NCBI RefSeq assembly: GCF_949987515.2
Contig: NC_082688.1
Location: 102,279,893 to 102,343,892 of the forward strand
Direction: 5' to 3'
Length of the DNA: 64,000 nt
DNA from: Delphinus delphis
Taxonomy: Eukaryota; Chordata; Mammalia; Artiodactyla; Delphinidae
In this document: piece after piece, positions 22,401-31,115 of the stretch
Layout: each line of letters starts with the position of its first letter
How positions within the stretch are numbered: position 1 is the stretch's first letter
Made by a program: the position numbers and the translations under genes
Notes under the pieces: generated by a model
Told to the model about the DNA's origin: nothing
The model's input: only the letters and a program-made list of their open reading frames with translations
Database searches by the model: none

Positions 22401-25375
22401 ATCGTGGGACAGGACGTCGGCCACCTCACCTCTTTTAAATCTGGCCTGATGCTGCTTAGCCTTTAGGATTTAGCCATGCTGGCTGCCTTTCCAGGAAAAC
22501 TCTTTGTTCACCTTACACCTTTACCACCTGGTTTATAACGATCTGTCCACCTCCCTCCCCTGCAAGTTGCCTTTCCCTTGAGACTTATTTTCGTTATATC
22601 TGTAGTTCCTAACAGTTTCCTTTTTTCCAAAGATACTTGAACAATGACTGTTAGTGTATATTTTACATCTTGCGTCTTATTAGAGAATTTCTTTTCAAAA
22701 ATACATGAAACACTTTTTATCAGTAACCAATGGTTTCATCTGCTATGAGGGTCTAAAGCCGTTCTCTCTCTCTCTCCTTTCCTCTCTATTTCTCTCTTCC
22801 TCCCTCCATCCCTTTCCCCTACCTTCCTTTTCTAGTATGTTAGTTTCACGAAAAATACACGAATATCAATTTTTAAAGTTGTATAAAGAGCCCAGTTGAC
22901 ATATTGGTTGGTTGATACCAAGGGCCCCCTGCCCTATGTTAATCTCTAGCTTTCTGTGACATGATTGTAAGTACCCAAATCCCGGATGCATATATACCTT
23001 TTCACACTGAAACGTTTTTTGTAGATTTTTGGCTCAGCTTATGTTTTATCTTTCAGTTTTTTTTTTTAAATAGTCTTTATTTTTTTATTATTATTATTAT
23101 TTTTTTGCGGTACGCGGGTCTCTCACTGTTGTGGTCTCTCCCATTGCGGAGCACAGGCTCCGGACACGCAGGCTCAGCGGCCATGGCTCATGGGCCCAGC
23201 CGCTTCGCAGCATGTGGGATCTTCCTGGACTGGGGCACGAACCCGTGTCCCCTGCATCGGCAGGCGGACTCTCAACAGCTGCGCCACCAGGGAAGCCCTA
23301 TCTTTCAGTTTTTATTTTGTTTAAAACATTTTTATACTCCTTTGACTGACCAATTAAAAACTTTATTATGTGAGATAACCAGAGAGATGGCTTCTAATAG
23401 TACTGAGATTTAGAACTCATAAAGCCTAGATTCACTTAGGCTGTGTTATGTGACTTTAAAACCTTGATGATGTGTTTTTCACCTGTGATGTGACACCATG
23501 TGCCAGAAACACATGGCAGGGCCCACATGGCGTGTCTTCCTGGAGGGTGAATTATATTCAGAGATTGGCAGGGAAAGGGAGGGATTTCTAGAATATTGAA
23601 ACAACCAGGGCTCTTTTTGAGAGTTTGGTGCAGTTTAATGTTAATTTTTTAAACACTGGGCATAAGACTTGAGTGTCTTCAGAAGTACCTTTTTAGCTAA
23701 GTCCTCAAATTCCCCAGAATTCCAAATTTTCTCTCTTCTATTTCAAGGGGGAACATTGATGGAAAAGTTTCAGAAGCATGATGTTGCCGATTTTCAGTAA
23801 TTCATTTTTTGGGAGATAGGAAGTGTGTCTGCCTCATGCTAATTGACCTTGTTAGAATGGGAAGCACATTAGAATAGAGGAAGCAATTTCAGATACAGTT
23901 CTCATTTCCATGGTCTCAGGTTATATGCTTTATTAATTCATGCATTAAGTACATATTTTCTTAACCTGTGGGGTGAGGAAGAACTGAAAGAGAAAGAACG
24001 ATGACAGATGGGGACAAGTACAGGGTAGCATTTGTAGGTCTTGGCGATTTCTTTGCAAGCTTGACACACAGAATACAATTTGACACCTGTTTGATTTGTG
24101 AAAGTTTATTTCCACTGTTACTTTTTAATTCGATTTAAACTTATTTACATGCCCATAGATGATTTCAACTCAAATGAGAAACTTGAAGAAGTGAAGCTTC
24201 CGAAGAGAAATAATATTTTGCCCCAGAACCCAGAGGATTGGCAGATGGTTCGAGGCTTTAATAAATACGATGTGTCTGAATTCTGCAGCTCTGACATGAA
24301 AAGTTCTTCATCACTTATTAATGCTACTTTTGAGCAAGGTTCAAATACAAGTACTATAGAAATTAATGAAAACAAAAATATTCCAAAAGCAGCAATTAAG
24401 TTGGAAAGTGAAAACGAACTAAAAACTGAGACTGAGAATGAAAACAGCCATATTTCTTGTCCTTCTGTGACTGAAGCACCCATTGTATCAGACAATCCAA
24501 AACCTGATTTTACCATGCAGTCCCAAGAACTTACTGCTGCTGGTCAAAATATGGAAAACCTTTTTCAAATCTTTAAAATCTCGGAAGATATAAACATCAA
24601 ATGTGAAAACCAGGATGACTTCTTAGTCGTTCCAGAAGGAAAACTGCAGGCCAAGCATTTAATGCCCGACTCACAAAAAGAATGTGATTGTTCAGAAGAT
24701 GTCTTAATTGACCACTTGAAAGAAAGTCAAAGTCAAGGTGAGGATTTGGGAAGAAACTCCATAGCAAGTAGTCGTGGTGTGAGTTACAGAGAAAGGAAAT
24801 ACAGAAGACAGTCCATGGCTTGTTCTGATGGGCAAAGTTTACATTTGGAAAAAATCGAGAATCCCAAACCTTCCTACAGTGTGAGCAGCTCTGTAGAAAT
24901 TAGTTTAGAAAATTCCCAACTGTATAAAGATTTATCTGACTCCATTGAGCAAACCTTTCAGAGAACAAAGAGTGAAACCAAAGTAAGACGCAGCACAAGG
25001 CTACAAAAAGGTTTGGAAAGTGAAGGGCTTGTGTGGATTTCCCTTCCATTGCCTCCCGCTTCCGGCATTTCCCAAAGAACCAAGAGGAGAACAATAGGTA
25101 CATTTGACAGCAGAAGATTTGAGAACGGGTCCTCCAGGCAAAAACCTTGTGTGCTGCCCTCCACACCAGGTAAAGAAAACAGTGAGGGCTTTGCTGCTGC
25201 TGCTGCTGCTGCTGCTGCCAGTTTACCTGGGAGGAGACGGAAGAGCTTTTGTACATCTACACTTGCAGATCCTAAAAACACCACCCAGTCGAGAGGCTAC
25301 AAAAGAACCACCTTTCTCAACCAGAAGGAAGCTCTCCAAGTGACTTCGAGAGAATCGGACATATCCGAGAACTAA
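1888..25375 (+). CDS. CDCA2: CDCA2 (Repo-Man), PP1 chromatin-targeting subunit, 3' seven coding exons (partial gene)
   Basis: Join of 1888-1972, 2438-2682, 6942-7020, 7957-8045, 9352-9489, 20970-21141 and 24159-25375: 2025 nt, 674 codons plus stop, open throughout, with GT/AG at every internal border. The product matches the C-terminal two-thirds of human CDCA2 exon by exon. Known role: Repo-Man carries PP1 gamma to anaphase chromatin and opposes mitotic histone H3 phosphorylation and Aurora B. Seen here: a basic stretch followed by RVTF (PP1 docking, codons 2491-2502) and FDESLPANTPL, the extended PP1-binding segment shared with Ki-67; LSPIPE (21069-21086), which fits the PP2A-B56 LxxIxE consensus; and many S/TP sites. 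The protein is otherwise low-complexity and basic, with no membrane segment. N-terminal exons and the promoter lie upstream of the window. Oddities: polyalanine tract, KEN tripeptide and altered C-terminus in the last exon. Confidence 0.96.
2438..2682 (+). CDS. CDCA2: CDCA2 coding exon B (PP1-docking exon)
   Basis: A 245-nt exon with acceptor AATAG and donor GTAAGT. It completes the split Glu codon and ends in phase 0 after GENL. It encodes RKRKRVTFGEDL and then SPEVFDESLPANTPLRKG. RVTF is an RVxF PP1 docking site, and the residues after it form the second PP1-contact segment that Repo-Man shares with Ki-67. In human the Thr of RVTF and nearby Ser/Thr are mitotic kinase targets that control PP1 binding; both are kept here. 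GTG at 2476-2478 is an internal Val codon, not a start. Confidence 0.97.
3425..6510 (+). mobile_element. Old L1 LINE, plus orientation, ORF1 and reverse-transcriptase parts
   Basis: A-rich sense-strand LINE lying in the CDCA2 intron. The part up to about 5250 resembles L1 ORF1 (coiled-coil Lys/Glu-rich coding, then the TTAACCCACTGATCC and AGAATTCTCTATC region). From about 5460, AAGCAGTGCTTAGAGGAAAA and then ATGCTTCCCAACTCAT mark the ORF2 linker and reverse-transcriptase region. The endonuclease part appears deleted. Many stops and indels; inactive. Confidence 0.75.
6942..7020 (+). CDS. CDCA2: CDCA2 coding exon C
   Basis: A 79-nt exon after TTTGTTTAG, ending at donor GTAGTA. It enters in phase 0 and leaves one base of a split Gly codon. 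It encodes ENIEPLQVSF followed by a Ser-rich segment ending SSISETLS. The exon is nearly identical to the human one, with weaker conservation across the middle Ser/Leu stretch. Confidence 0.93.
7021..7956 (+). other. CDCA2 intron C-D
   Basis: AT-rich, with a diffuse old-repeat look at 7090-7680 (possibly LINE-derived). No family was assigned and no exon is visible. The overlapping 86- and 92-codon ORFs here lack any recognisable domain. Confidence 0.4.
7957..8045 (+). CDS. CDCA2: CDCA2 coding exon D
   Basis: An 89-nt exon after CTCATCAG with donor GTAAGT; it completes the split Gly codon and ends in phase 0. It encodes GTDTFASSNNHEKI and then a basic run ending TRTSNRRS. The match to human is close. 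The final Ser codon borders the donor, so the exon end was set by the strong GTAAGT at 8046. Confidence 0.93.
8368..8545 (-). mobile_element. L1 3'-end fragment, antisense
   Basis: Begins with a T-rich (reverse A-tail) stretch and reads TTATACAGCAGGTTCTTATT, then the C-rich CCCAACCCCCTCC run typical of the cetartiodactyl L1 3' UTR in reverse. Confidence 0.75.
8880..9083 (-). mobile_element. L1 3'-end fragment, antisense
   Basis: Contains ACTATAGTTGATTTACAATG and CTATACAGTAGGACCTTG, hallmarks of the young cetartiodactyl L1 3' end. Flanked by GATTCTT on both sides (a likely target-site duplication at 8873 and 9084). Confidence 0.85.
9352..9489 (+). CDS. CDCA2: CDCA2 coding exon E
   Basis: A 138-nt (46-codon) symmetric phase 0-0 exon after TTCTTTATAG with donor GTGAGT. 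It encodes QLISFSEESVCNLFNTEA and then a strongly basic stretch (KEKKINRRKS). Because the length is a multiple of three, skipping this exon would keep the reading frame. Confidence 0.94.
10560..10990 (+). mobile_element. L2 LINE fragment
   Basis: The run ACTACCTACTAGGCATCTTT, then CATCTCAAAACTCAACAT and CCAAAACCAAACTTACCCA, follows the L2 coding consensus in order. Old and degraded. Confidence 0.65.
11730..12440 (+). mobile_element. L1/HAL1 ORF1-like fragment
   Basis: A-rich sense LINE sequence ending in ATTCTGTATCCAGCC, which corresponds to the conserved 'ATTCTATACCCAGC' of L1/HAL1 ORF1. Heavily mutated. Confidence 0.5.
12705..12924 (+). mobile_element. CHR-1-type tRNA-derived SINE
   Basis: GGGCTTCCCTGGTGGTCCAG head, B-box-like GGTTCGATCCC, CAGGGAACTAGATCCCAC body, then a (TTAA)n/A-rich tail. 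Flanks are only imperfectly duplicated. Confidence 0.93.
13375..13425. repeat. (CA)n microsatellite
   Basis: About 25 uninterrupted CA units inside an old L1 3' end. Confidence 0.97.
13426..13590 (+). mobile_element. L1 3' UTR fragment
   Basis: GTGATGGATGTGTTTATTAA, then AATGTATACATATATTAAAT and ACCTTAATAAAGCTGG, the usual end of old L1 elements. Confidence 0.75.
14383..14786 (+). mobile_element. Solo LTR of MaLR (MLT1/MST-like) type
   Basis: Reads AATGTGACTGTGTTTGGAGA, GGTGTCCTTATAAGAGGAAA, TTGGACTTACTGCCTCCAGA, GTTTAAGCCACCCAGCC and TTTTGTTATGGCAGC in the order of MaLR LTRs. No internal retroviral sequence follows, so it is a solo LTR. Confidence 0.85.
14843..15034 (+). mobile_element. 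CHR-2 SINE
   Basis: Full head GGGCTTCCCTGGTGGCGCAG to CCGCAG and A-tail. Perfect 9-bp target-site duplication GTATATATC at 14834-14842 and 15035-15043. Confidence 0.96.
16600..17012 (-). mobile_element. Old L1 3'-end fragment, antisense
   Basis: Reads CCGTGGCAACCACTAATCTG, then GTGGAATCACACACTGTG and CTGGCTTTTTTCACTCAGCA, the reverse of the old L1M 3' region. Confidence 0.7.
17192..17403 (+). mobile_element. CHR-2 SINE
   Basis: Complete body and A-rich tail. Perfect 15-bp target-site duplication AAAATACAATGCCAG at 17177-17191 and 17404-17418. Confidence 0.97.
17682..18013 (+). mobile_element. Long CHR-type SINE
   Basis: About 330 bp with a CHR head, repeated ACAACTACTGA-type body and AATAAATAAG tail. 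Perfect 16-bp target-site duplication AAAAATACAGCAATCT at 17666-17681 and 18014-18029. Confidence 0.95.
19030..19240 (-). mobile_element. MIR SINE, minus orientation
   Basis: CCCATTTTGCAGATGAGAAG, then GAGGTAACTTGCCTAAGATT and GGCAGGGTCAGGATTTGAAC follow the reverse MIR consensus. Confidence 0.85.
19560..20130 (+). mobile_element. Probable L2-like LINE relic
   Basis: Follows the general L2 3' pattern (a CTTCTGTGCCACTG-type region, then AGAGCCTGTCCTGG). Degraded, so the family call is tentative. The overlapping 154-codon ORF has no recognisable domain. Confidence 0.35.
20970..21141 (+). CDS. CDCA2: CDCA2 coding exon F (B56-docking exon)
   Basis: A 172-nt exon after TTTTCTCAG with donor GTAGCC; phase 0 in, one base left over. 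It encodes a Lys/Arg-rich segment (KSCRRKKAKGKKK), then the highly conserved SLYGERDIASKK, then LLSPIPELPEV. LSPIPE at 21069-21086 fits the PP2A-B56 LxxIxE consensus, a known B56 site of human Repo-Man. The end of the exon (PSIWRMCS) has diverged from human. The preceding intron is about 11.5 kb. Confidence 0.95.
21566..21848 (+). mobile_element. CHR-type SINE
   Basis: Head GGGCTTCCCTGGTGGCACAG, body to ACCCAACACAGCC, then A-rich AATAAAT tail. The target-site duplication is blurred by the A-rich flank. Confidence 0.93.
23062..23298 (-). mobile_element. CHR-2 SINE, reverse
   Basis: T-rich tail, then GCGGTACGCGGG through CCACCAGGGAAGCCC. Perfect 15-bp target-site duplication TATCTTTCAGTTTTT at 23047-23061 and 23299-23313. 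Confidence 0.97.
24159..25375 (+). CDS. CDCA2: CDCA2 last coding exon G
   Basis: A 1217-nt terminal exon after CCCATAG, completing the split codon as Asp. The open frame continues upstream into the intron, so an ATG at 24098 is not a real start. It encodes NEKLEEVKLPKR, KYDVSEFCSS, SVEISLENSQLYKDLSDS, and the conserved RRSTRLQK...GLVWISLPLPP block. Near the end come a KEN tripeptide (25172-25180), nine alanines (25193-25219) and the basic RRRKSF segment. The frame ends at TAA 25373-25375. The human-like ending (ERI.H...E.KQ, then stop) is instead readable in another frame to TAA 25381-25383, so the annotated C-terminus looks frameshifted. Confidence 0.95.
25193..25219 (+). repeat. GCT trinucleotide run coding nine alanines in CDCA2
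   Basis: Eight GCT codons followed by GCC. The human protein, as I recall it, has only about two alanines here, so this is probably a lineage-specific triplet expansion in disordered sequence just before the basic RRRKSF segment. Confidence 0.9.
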
Positions 25376-25500
25376 AGCAGTAACTGACATTCCCTGCAGA
25401 ACGTTTTGGCAAGAGAGAAGGTAACCGACCATTCATGCCTGAAAGATTCTTTCATCCAAGTTCCCATCCTTTGGTCAACCTCAGTGTTTTAAAAGTTTCA

Positions 25501-25506
25501 AATAAA
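25501..25506 (+). terminator. Candidate poly(A) signal AATAAA, proximal
   Basis: Canonical hexamer 126 nt past the CDCA2 stop. Confidence 0.55.
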
Positions 25507-26005
25507 ATTATTTGAGTAGAACCTACTTTTAAGTAGAAATAAGTGAATTTCTCCATCTTTCAAACTAAAAGCGTTGTATTAAACATGTTCTCCCCACAAA
25601 TGATAAAAGCTTTATTGGTATTCTGTTAAAAAGGATTGCTTTTAGACCTAACAGCATGTCTCTTAAGTTTTATTTCATGTTAGTACGTATTTATCACTGA
25701 AGGTTTAGAGTTTCTGTTGTAAAAAAAGCATCTTTTAGAATTGACTTGTTATATCTGGATGAGAAGAGTGTTTTGTTTTGGTCTTTAACAAATTGTTAGA
25801 ATTAATGTAACTTTATGAAAATTGAAGGTAATATAAGGTTGAAACTGTTAAAGAAAGTGGGGTGAGGTATGTTTTTATTTTAAAAGATTGCCCCCAAAAA
25901 ATAGGTTAAAAATTTTAACAAGTAGGAAAGATGGAAATGATAAAATTTGTTTTTTTCCCTTTGGGATTAAAGTTAAGAGAAGCTTTAATAATATACTTTG
26001 TCTCA

Positions 26006-26011
26006 AATAAA
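26006..26011 (+). terminator. Candidate poly(A) signal AATAAA, distal
   Basis: Canonical hexamer in an AT-rich stretch, about 630 nt past the stop. Confidence 0.45.
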
Positions 26012-26040
26012 AATTTTATTTTAATAGATTAAAATCAAAT

Positions 26041-27689
26041 CTTAAACATGGGATTTTGGAAAATTCTTTCAATAACCAGAATATTGCAAATCTGTCATTA
26101 TAAAGTGCATATATAATTTAGAAATAACTAACATGAAAGCATTTTGACCTTCACACAACACTCTTGTATGCTTTGTGGGGTAGGAAGTAGGGGTTTGGTT
26201 TTTGGTGAAAATATAAGCGGTCTAGTTGAAGACTCATCTCCCAGATCATTCAGATTAGTCACAGGTAATTTGGGATTGAATTCATGGTTTTCCATTAAAA
26301 AAAAAAATCCAGAAACTCACTTAAAAGACCCTAACAAATTGGTTTACTAACATGAAGCATGGTGGTAGGTTGCTGATTTCTTTTTTAGCATGGCATTTTC
26401 CAGCCTTTCTGACTTTTTATTTCACCATACCAAGAGCTAGTACTTGTTTTGGTTTGTCCAGCTAAACTTCGGCAGTATATCCTATCACAGTTTTGGTGAC
26501 AGCGGTTTGAAAATCTAAATTGCTATATTTTTAGAATTTGTGAATGCAAGTAAATCATTGTATCATTAAACAATTGTCTTTGAAATCCTTTAAATCATTA
26601 AACTCTCCTACTCCTGTGATAGCAGAAACATGTTAACAAATAGGGCTCTCTATAAATAACACAACAGGGAAGAAAGCTCCTGCTGGGCGCCCATTTCCCC
26701 TGCCTTAGATAGAGACTATTTGTTACCTTCTTGGCACCAATAGGTCTGGAACTCCTGCTGCTAAAGACTAATGTATTTTACATTAACACTCAAAGTGATC
26801 CCCAATTTCTCCTGCTAAAGGGTGGATTGTTTCAAAAATTCTTTTATCTTTACACGTAAATTATTTATGGGCTTTTCCCCCCATTTATAGTTCGGTACGG
26901 TTGGCAAATGTCTACCACTGAAAACAAACCAAAAAAAAAAAAACTTCTTATGAAGCTTTTTGGTTTTGGTCATTAAAAAAAAAAAAAAAAAAAACTTTCA
27001 GAAACATACAATATTAGAGGGTTTGGTTTTTTAAAAATTTTTTGTTGTTTGTTCATAGGAGGGTTAAAATTACTGTTATTTTCTACCGTTTTTACTGTAT
27101 GATCTATGATCTCAATTGTATTTGAATTTTCAGAATTTCACGTGCTTTGTTTTATTTCCCAAAAAGTGCTAGTGAGGATGAAGGAGACATTTTGGTCTGT
27201 GATTTTTTTGGTTGTGATTTTTTTTGGCTTGGTTTTTCCAATGTAAAATTGTTCTCATTTTCAAGTATCTGCAGTTAGAAAGATAAACACTTTACAAGTT
27301 CTATTCGTTTTAAAATATTTCACTATGAATATTTTGTTGCTATCTGTAAATAACAAATGGGCTGTTTTCCTAAAAAGAAGTCTTGAGAAATCAAAACAAC
27401 TTGGAGGTAGTTTTATCCACCATCTCATTTGTATCATAAAATTTGTGAAAATGATTCCTGTATGTCATCATGCTTGTGTGTTTTTAACTGTTTCTTTTCA
27501 TTAATGGCTAAATCAAAAATTTGCCTTATCTTTTCTACCGCAGTAACCCTTGACATTTTGCCTTAGAATGGCTTCTACTTTTATCTTTTCCTGCTCCCAT
27601 AGATTCTTGCTTGTTCCAGAAGATGGCAGCATGACATCTGAAGTTCTCATCCTGTGTGCACTACCTTAAACCAGGGCAGCGCTTCACTG
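26041..27689. other. Intergenic, AT-rich, no recognised feature
   Basis: Two A-runs (26930-26943 and 26975-26994) and otherwise unassigned sequence. It may be partly additional 3' UTR if a more distal poly(A) site is used. Confidence 0.4.
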
Positions 27690-28150
27690 TTGCTACGGGT
27701 GCTTCCCCTTAACTTTTATTTTCACTCATTTTTATTACAAAAGTCCTATGTGTCTACTGAAAAAAGTAGAGAACTGTGCATAATGAAAAAGTGTCTTCCC
27801 CCCACCGAATGCAAGCATCCTGCAGCTACACCTTTCTCTCCCCACCTTTCTAGGTGTCAGCACCAGTAACAGCAGGCAAACCTCTTCCAGACCCTTTGCC
27901 TGTGTAAACATAGGTTTTGTTGTTTTCTAATGGGATCGCTCTATGTTCCATTTTGCAAGTTAAAAATTTTATTCAACATAATACCATTTTGGGGAGCCCT
28001 GGTGCCATTGCAGTCTTTTTAACCCCTGCATAGAATGATATAATTTGGATATCTATGATGTAGTTAGCCATCTCCCTACTGATGGACGCTAGTTGCCTCC
28101 AGTTTTTTGTAATTGAAAATTATGCGACACTGGGCCTGCGTGACGATGTA
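27690..28150 (-). mobile_element. Probable old L1 3'-end fragment, antisense
   Basis: CTACTGATGGACGCTAGTTG resembles the reverse L1 'fill-in' region (TGATGGACATTTAGG in young copies). Degraded. Confidence 0.45.
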
Positions 28151-28344
28151 AGATAAATTCCTTGAAATTAAAATTAAGTGGTTATTCGGTTCTTTTCTCT
28201 GGATCTGACCTGGCAAACACATTGCTTCCATTTTCTCTCACTGAATGCCTCCACCCCCCAACGCCCAGACTTCAGCTGTAGACCAGGCATAACAAGGAGG
28301 AAATACTTAATAATGCCTGATTTGTGCTTTGTATTGAAAGAGCT

Positions 28345-29975
28345 GTTGTTTTCCTTTTCCTTTTTAAAGTCAGGTTTATTGAGGTGTCATTCACCTACAG
28401 TAAAGTTTACCCTTTTAAGCCTAGCAGTTTGAATGTAACCATGACACCCCCCGCCCCCAGTCAAGGAGTAAGAACATCCTCATCACCCGGAAAGAAGTTT
28501 CGTCCTGCCTCTTTGCAGTCAGTCCCTCTCCCCCAACCCCAGCCCCTCACAATCACTCATCTGAGTTCTATCCTTATAGTCTTGCCTTTTCCAGAATGTC
28601 ATATAAATGGAACCATACAGTGGGTATCCTTTTGTGTCTGCCTTTTTAAACTTCGCATAATGCTTTTGAGGTTCATCCGTGTTGTATAAGTGATCGGTTC
28701 CTGTTTGTTGCTAAGTAGTATTCCATTTTATGGATGTATCAACAGTTTATCCATTCACCAATTGATGGATATTTGGGTTGTTTCTATTTTCTGGCTATTA
28801 TAAATAAAGCTGCTATAAACATTCACATATGGATCTTTTTTATAGACACATGTTTTCCTTTATCTTGGGTAAATACCTAGAAGTGGGATTCCTGGGACGT
28901 ATGGCTGGGGTCTGTTTCAGTTTCTAAGAAACTGCCAAGCTTTTCCATAGCAGCTGCACCCGTTTGCATCCTCACCTGCAGCATATTGTTTCAGTTGCTC
29001 CACGATTTCATCATCACAAGGTGTTGTCAAGGCCTTGTTCCTCGTAGGCATTCTAGTAGGTGTGCAGTGGTATCTCAATGTGATTTTGGTGTGTTATTTC
29101 CCTAATGACGAATGATGTTGAACATCTTTGTTTTCCTGTGCTTATTTGCCATTCTTATATCCTCTTTATTGAAGCGTCCATTTAAACCTCTTGCCTATGT
29201 TTCCTTTTGTTGATATTGTTGTCTTGTTTTTGAGATGAAAGAGTTCTGTGTATATTTGGATATAGTTCTTTATTGGATATGTATCTTGCAAATATTTTTC
29301 CCCAGTCTGTGGCTTGTGTTTTTTCCTAGAGTGTCTTTTGAAAAGCAGATTTTAATTTTGATGTAGTCTAATTTATCCTTTTTTTTTTAATGGATCATAC
29401 TTTTGTGTCCTAAGAAATCTTTGACTAACTCTAGGGTACAAAGATTTTCTCCTGAATTTCTTCTAGAAGTTGTAGAGTTTTAGCTCTCAGGTGTTAGATC
29501 CACTTTAAGTTTTGTACAATGTATGAGATGAAGTTGTTTTGGGTTTGTTTTTTTTTTTTTTTTTTTTTTTTTGTGGTACATGGTCCTTTCACTGTTGTGG
29601 CCTCTCCCGTTGCGGAGCACAGGCTCCGGACGCGCAGGCTCAGCGGCCATGGCTCACAGGCCCAGCGGCTCCGCAGCACATGGGATCCTCCCGGACCGGG
29701 GCACAAACCCACGTCCCCTGCATCGGCAGGCGGACTCTCAACCACTGCGCCACCAGGGAAGCCCCTGTTTTGGGTTTTTTAGTGGAAGTCATTCAGCACC
29801 ATTTGTTGAAAAGGTTTTGCATTCCTTATTGAATTACAGTGGCACCTCTGTTGAAATCAGTTGACCTTGTATGTGTAGGTCTGTTTCTGGACTTGATTCT
29901 GTTCTATTGATCTCTATGTTCTTAAACCAGCATCACACCATCTTGATTACTATAGGAAAGCTTGCCTTCCCCTTT
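28345..29975 (-). mobile_element. Old L1 3' half, antisense, hosting a SINE
   Basis: Reads TTATTGAGGTGTCATTCACC, GTATTCCATTTTATGGATGT, GAAGTGGGATTCCTGGG, AAATATTTTTCCCCAGTC and GTTCTATTGATCTCTATG, in the order of L1 3' UTR and ORF2 in reverse. A CHR-2 SINE sits at 29547-29765; L1 sequence continues on both sides. Confidence 0.9.
29547..29765 (-). mobile_element. CHR-2 SINE, reverse, inside L1
   Basis: Poly-T, then the reverse CHR-2 body to CCAGGGAAGCCC. 12-bp target-site duplication TGTTTTGGGTTT at 29535-29546 and 29766-29777. Confidence 0.97.
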
Positions 29976-30949
29976 ACTGTGAATCTATGTCATAAAGTTC
30001 TTTTTGTTTAAAGTTCTTTTTGTGAAGGAGGAGGCCAGTAGAAGCAAAAGATTGACCAACCAATTCTATGTGGAGCCTACAATTACACCCAGACATACAT
30101 TATCATTTAGGGCAAAAAGTCAGTAATAATAAGCTATCAGAAATATGGGCAGGAAACCAACTTTCTTGGGATACCTATACACTCAGCCCAACTTCTCATA
30201 TAAACGGGTTTGCTACAGTTCATGATTTAAAATTGTCACCCTGAGATGCTAAGATTTAGTCATTGAGAAAAATTCTCCTCTTGACCACTGTGTAATATAT
30301 ATGAGTAAAATGAAATGAGTTGAATTAAAATAAGGTTCAAAGTTGTTTGCTAAAAATTAAATTGTCTAATAAGTCTGATTCAATTCTTCTCATAAATTAA
30401 GATTTTTATTATAGTTTGGTTTAGTATAAAAATTGTCGCTATCCTTACTTGGAAAGTAGCCTTAGCATTTGAGAATTATTTCTTAACATGGGAAAACTTC
30501 CCTGCATCAGGTCATCCCAGGTGAGCAGATCGTAGATTCATTAGTACATGTGCCAGGCATTAATTTCTAAATGTGATCACTGCCTTAAAGATGCTCAGTT
30601 TTCTCTAAAGGGTTGGGGGAGTACAGAATTACAATACAGGGTATGATTATAAAGGAATGCCCAGGACCGTTCCACCCTCAAGTGGCACCAACTTCAGATC
30701 AGGTAAGTTTGTCTTGTTTCTTTCTGGAAGAAGTGATGCTTGAACAGAGTTCACTTCTAGGAGTTTTAGAGAAATGGGGATCCCAAAGCAGCATTCTATT
30801 CCAAATGTCTTTTCCTTATTATTTACCGAGACTAGGCAGTGTTAAGTTGGCTTCATCTCACACACACATTTTTAAGTATTTTTCTTCCCATTATATTCTA
30901 ACCTATGAATACATCCGGATGAAGCATGGATTCAAAACTAGAGATTGTG
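29976..30949. other. Intergenic, no recognised feature
   Basis: AT-rich unique-looking sequence. Nothing assignable. Confidence 0.4.
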
Positions 30950-31115
30950 GGGCTTCCCTGGTGGCGCAGTGGTTGAGAGTCCGCCTGCCGATGCAGGGGA
31001 CACGGGTTCGTGCCCCGGTCCGGGAAGATCCCATGTGCCGTGGAGCGGCTGGGCCCGTGAGCCATGGCCGCTGAGCCTGCGCGTCCGGAGCCTGTGCTCC
31101 GCAACGGGAGAAACA
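30950..31115 (+). mobile_element. CHR-2 SINE, 3'-truncated, no A-tail
   Basis: Perfect head, but the body stops at GCAACGGGAGAAAC. The rest of the 3' end and the tail are missing. 10-bp duplication AGAGATTGTG at 30940-30949 and 31116-31125 brackets the truncated unit. Confidence 0.94.

Larger units (their letters stand above)
21142..24158 (+). other. CDCA2 intron F-G
   Basis: Three kb with one plus- and one minus-strand CHR SINE. 21850-23046 and 23314-24158 have no recognised repeat or exon. A 114-codon antisense ORF at 22080-22424 matches nothing I know. Confidence 0.5.
25376..26040 (+). other. CDCA2: CDCA2 3' UTR with two candidate poly(A) signals
   Basis: AT-rich, repeat-poor sequence after the stop. 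AATAAA occurs at 25501-25506, followed by an AT/GT-rich stretch, and again at 26006-26011. The first would give a roughly 130-nt 3' UTR, the second about 640 nt. Which one is used cannot be told from sequence alone. Confidence 0.6.

Noticed and set aside
22080..22424. 114-codon antisense ORF inside the CDCA2 intron
   Set aside because: No recognisable domain, no splice or promoter context, and it is in an intron. Could be an unrecognised relic.
24098..24158. ATG at 24098 as the start of a 425-residue protein
   Set aside because: The 61 bases before 24159 are intron read-through. The CCCATAG acceptor and phase match the exon ending at 21141.
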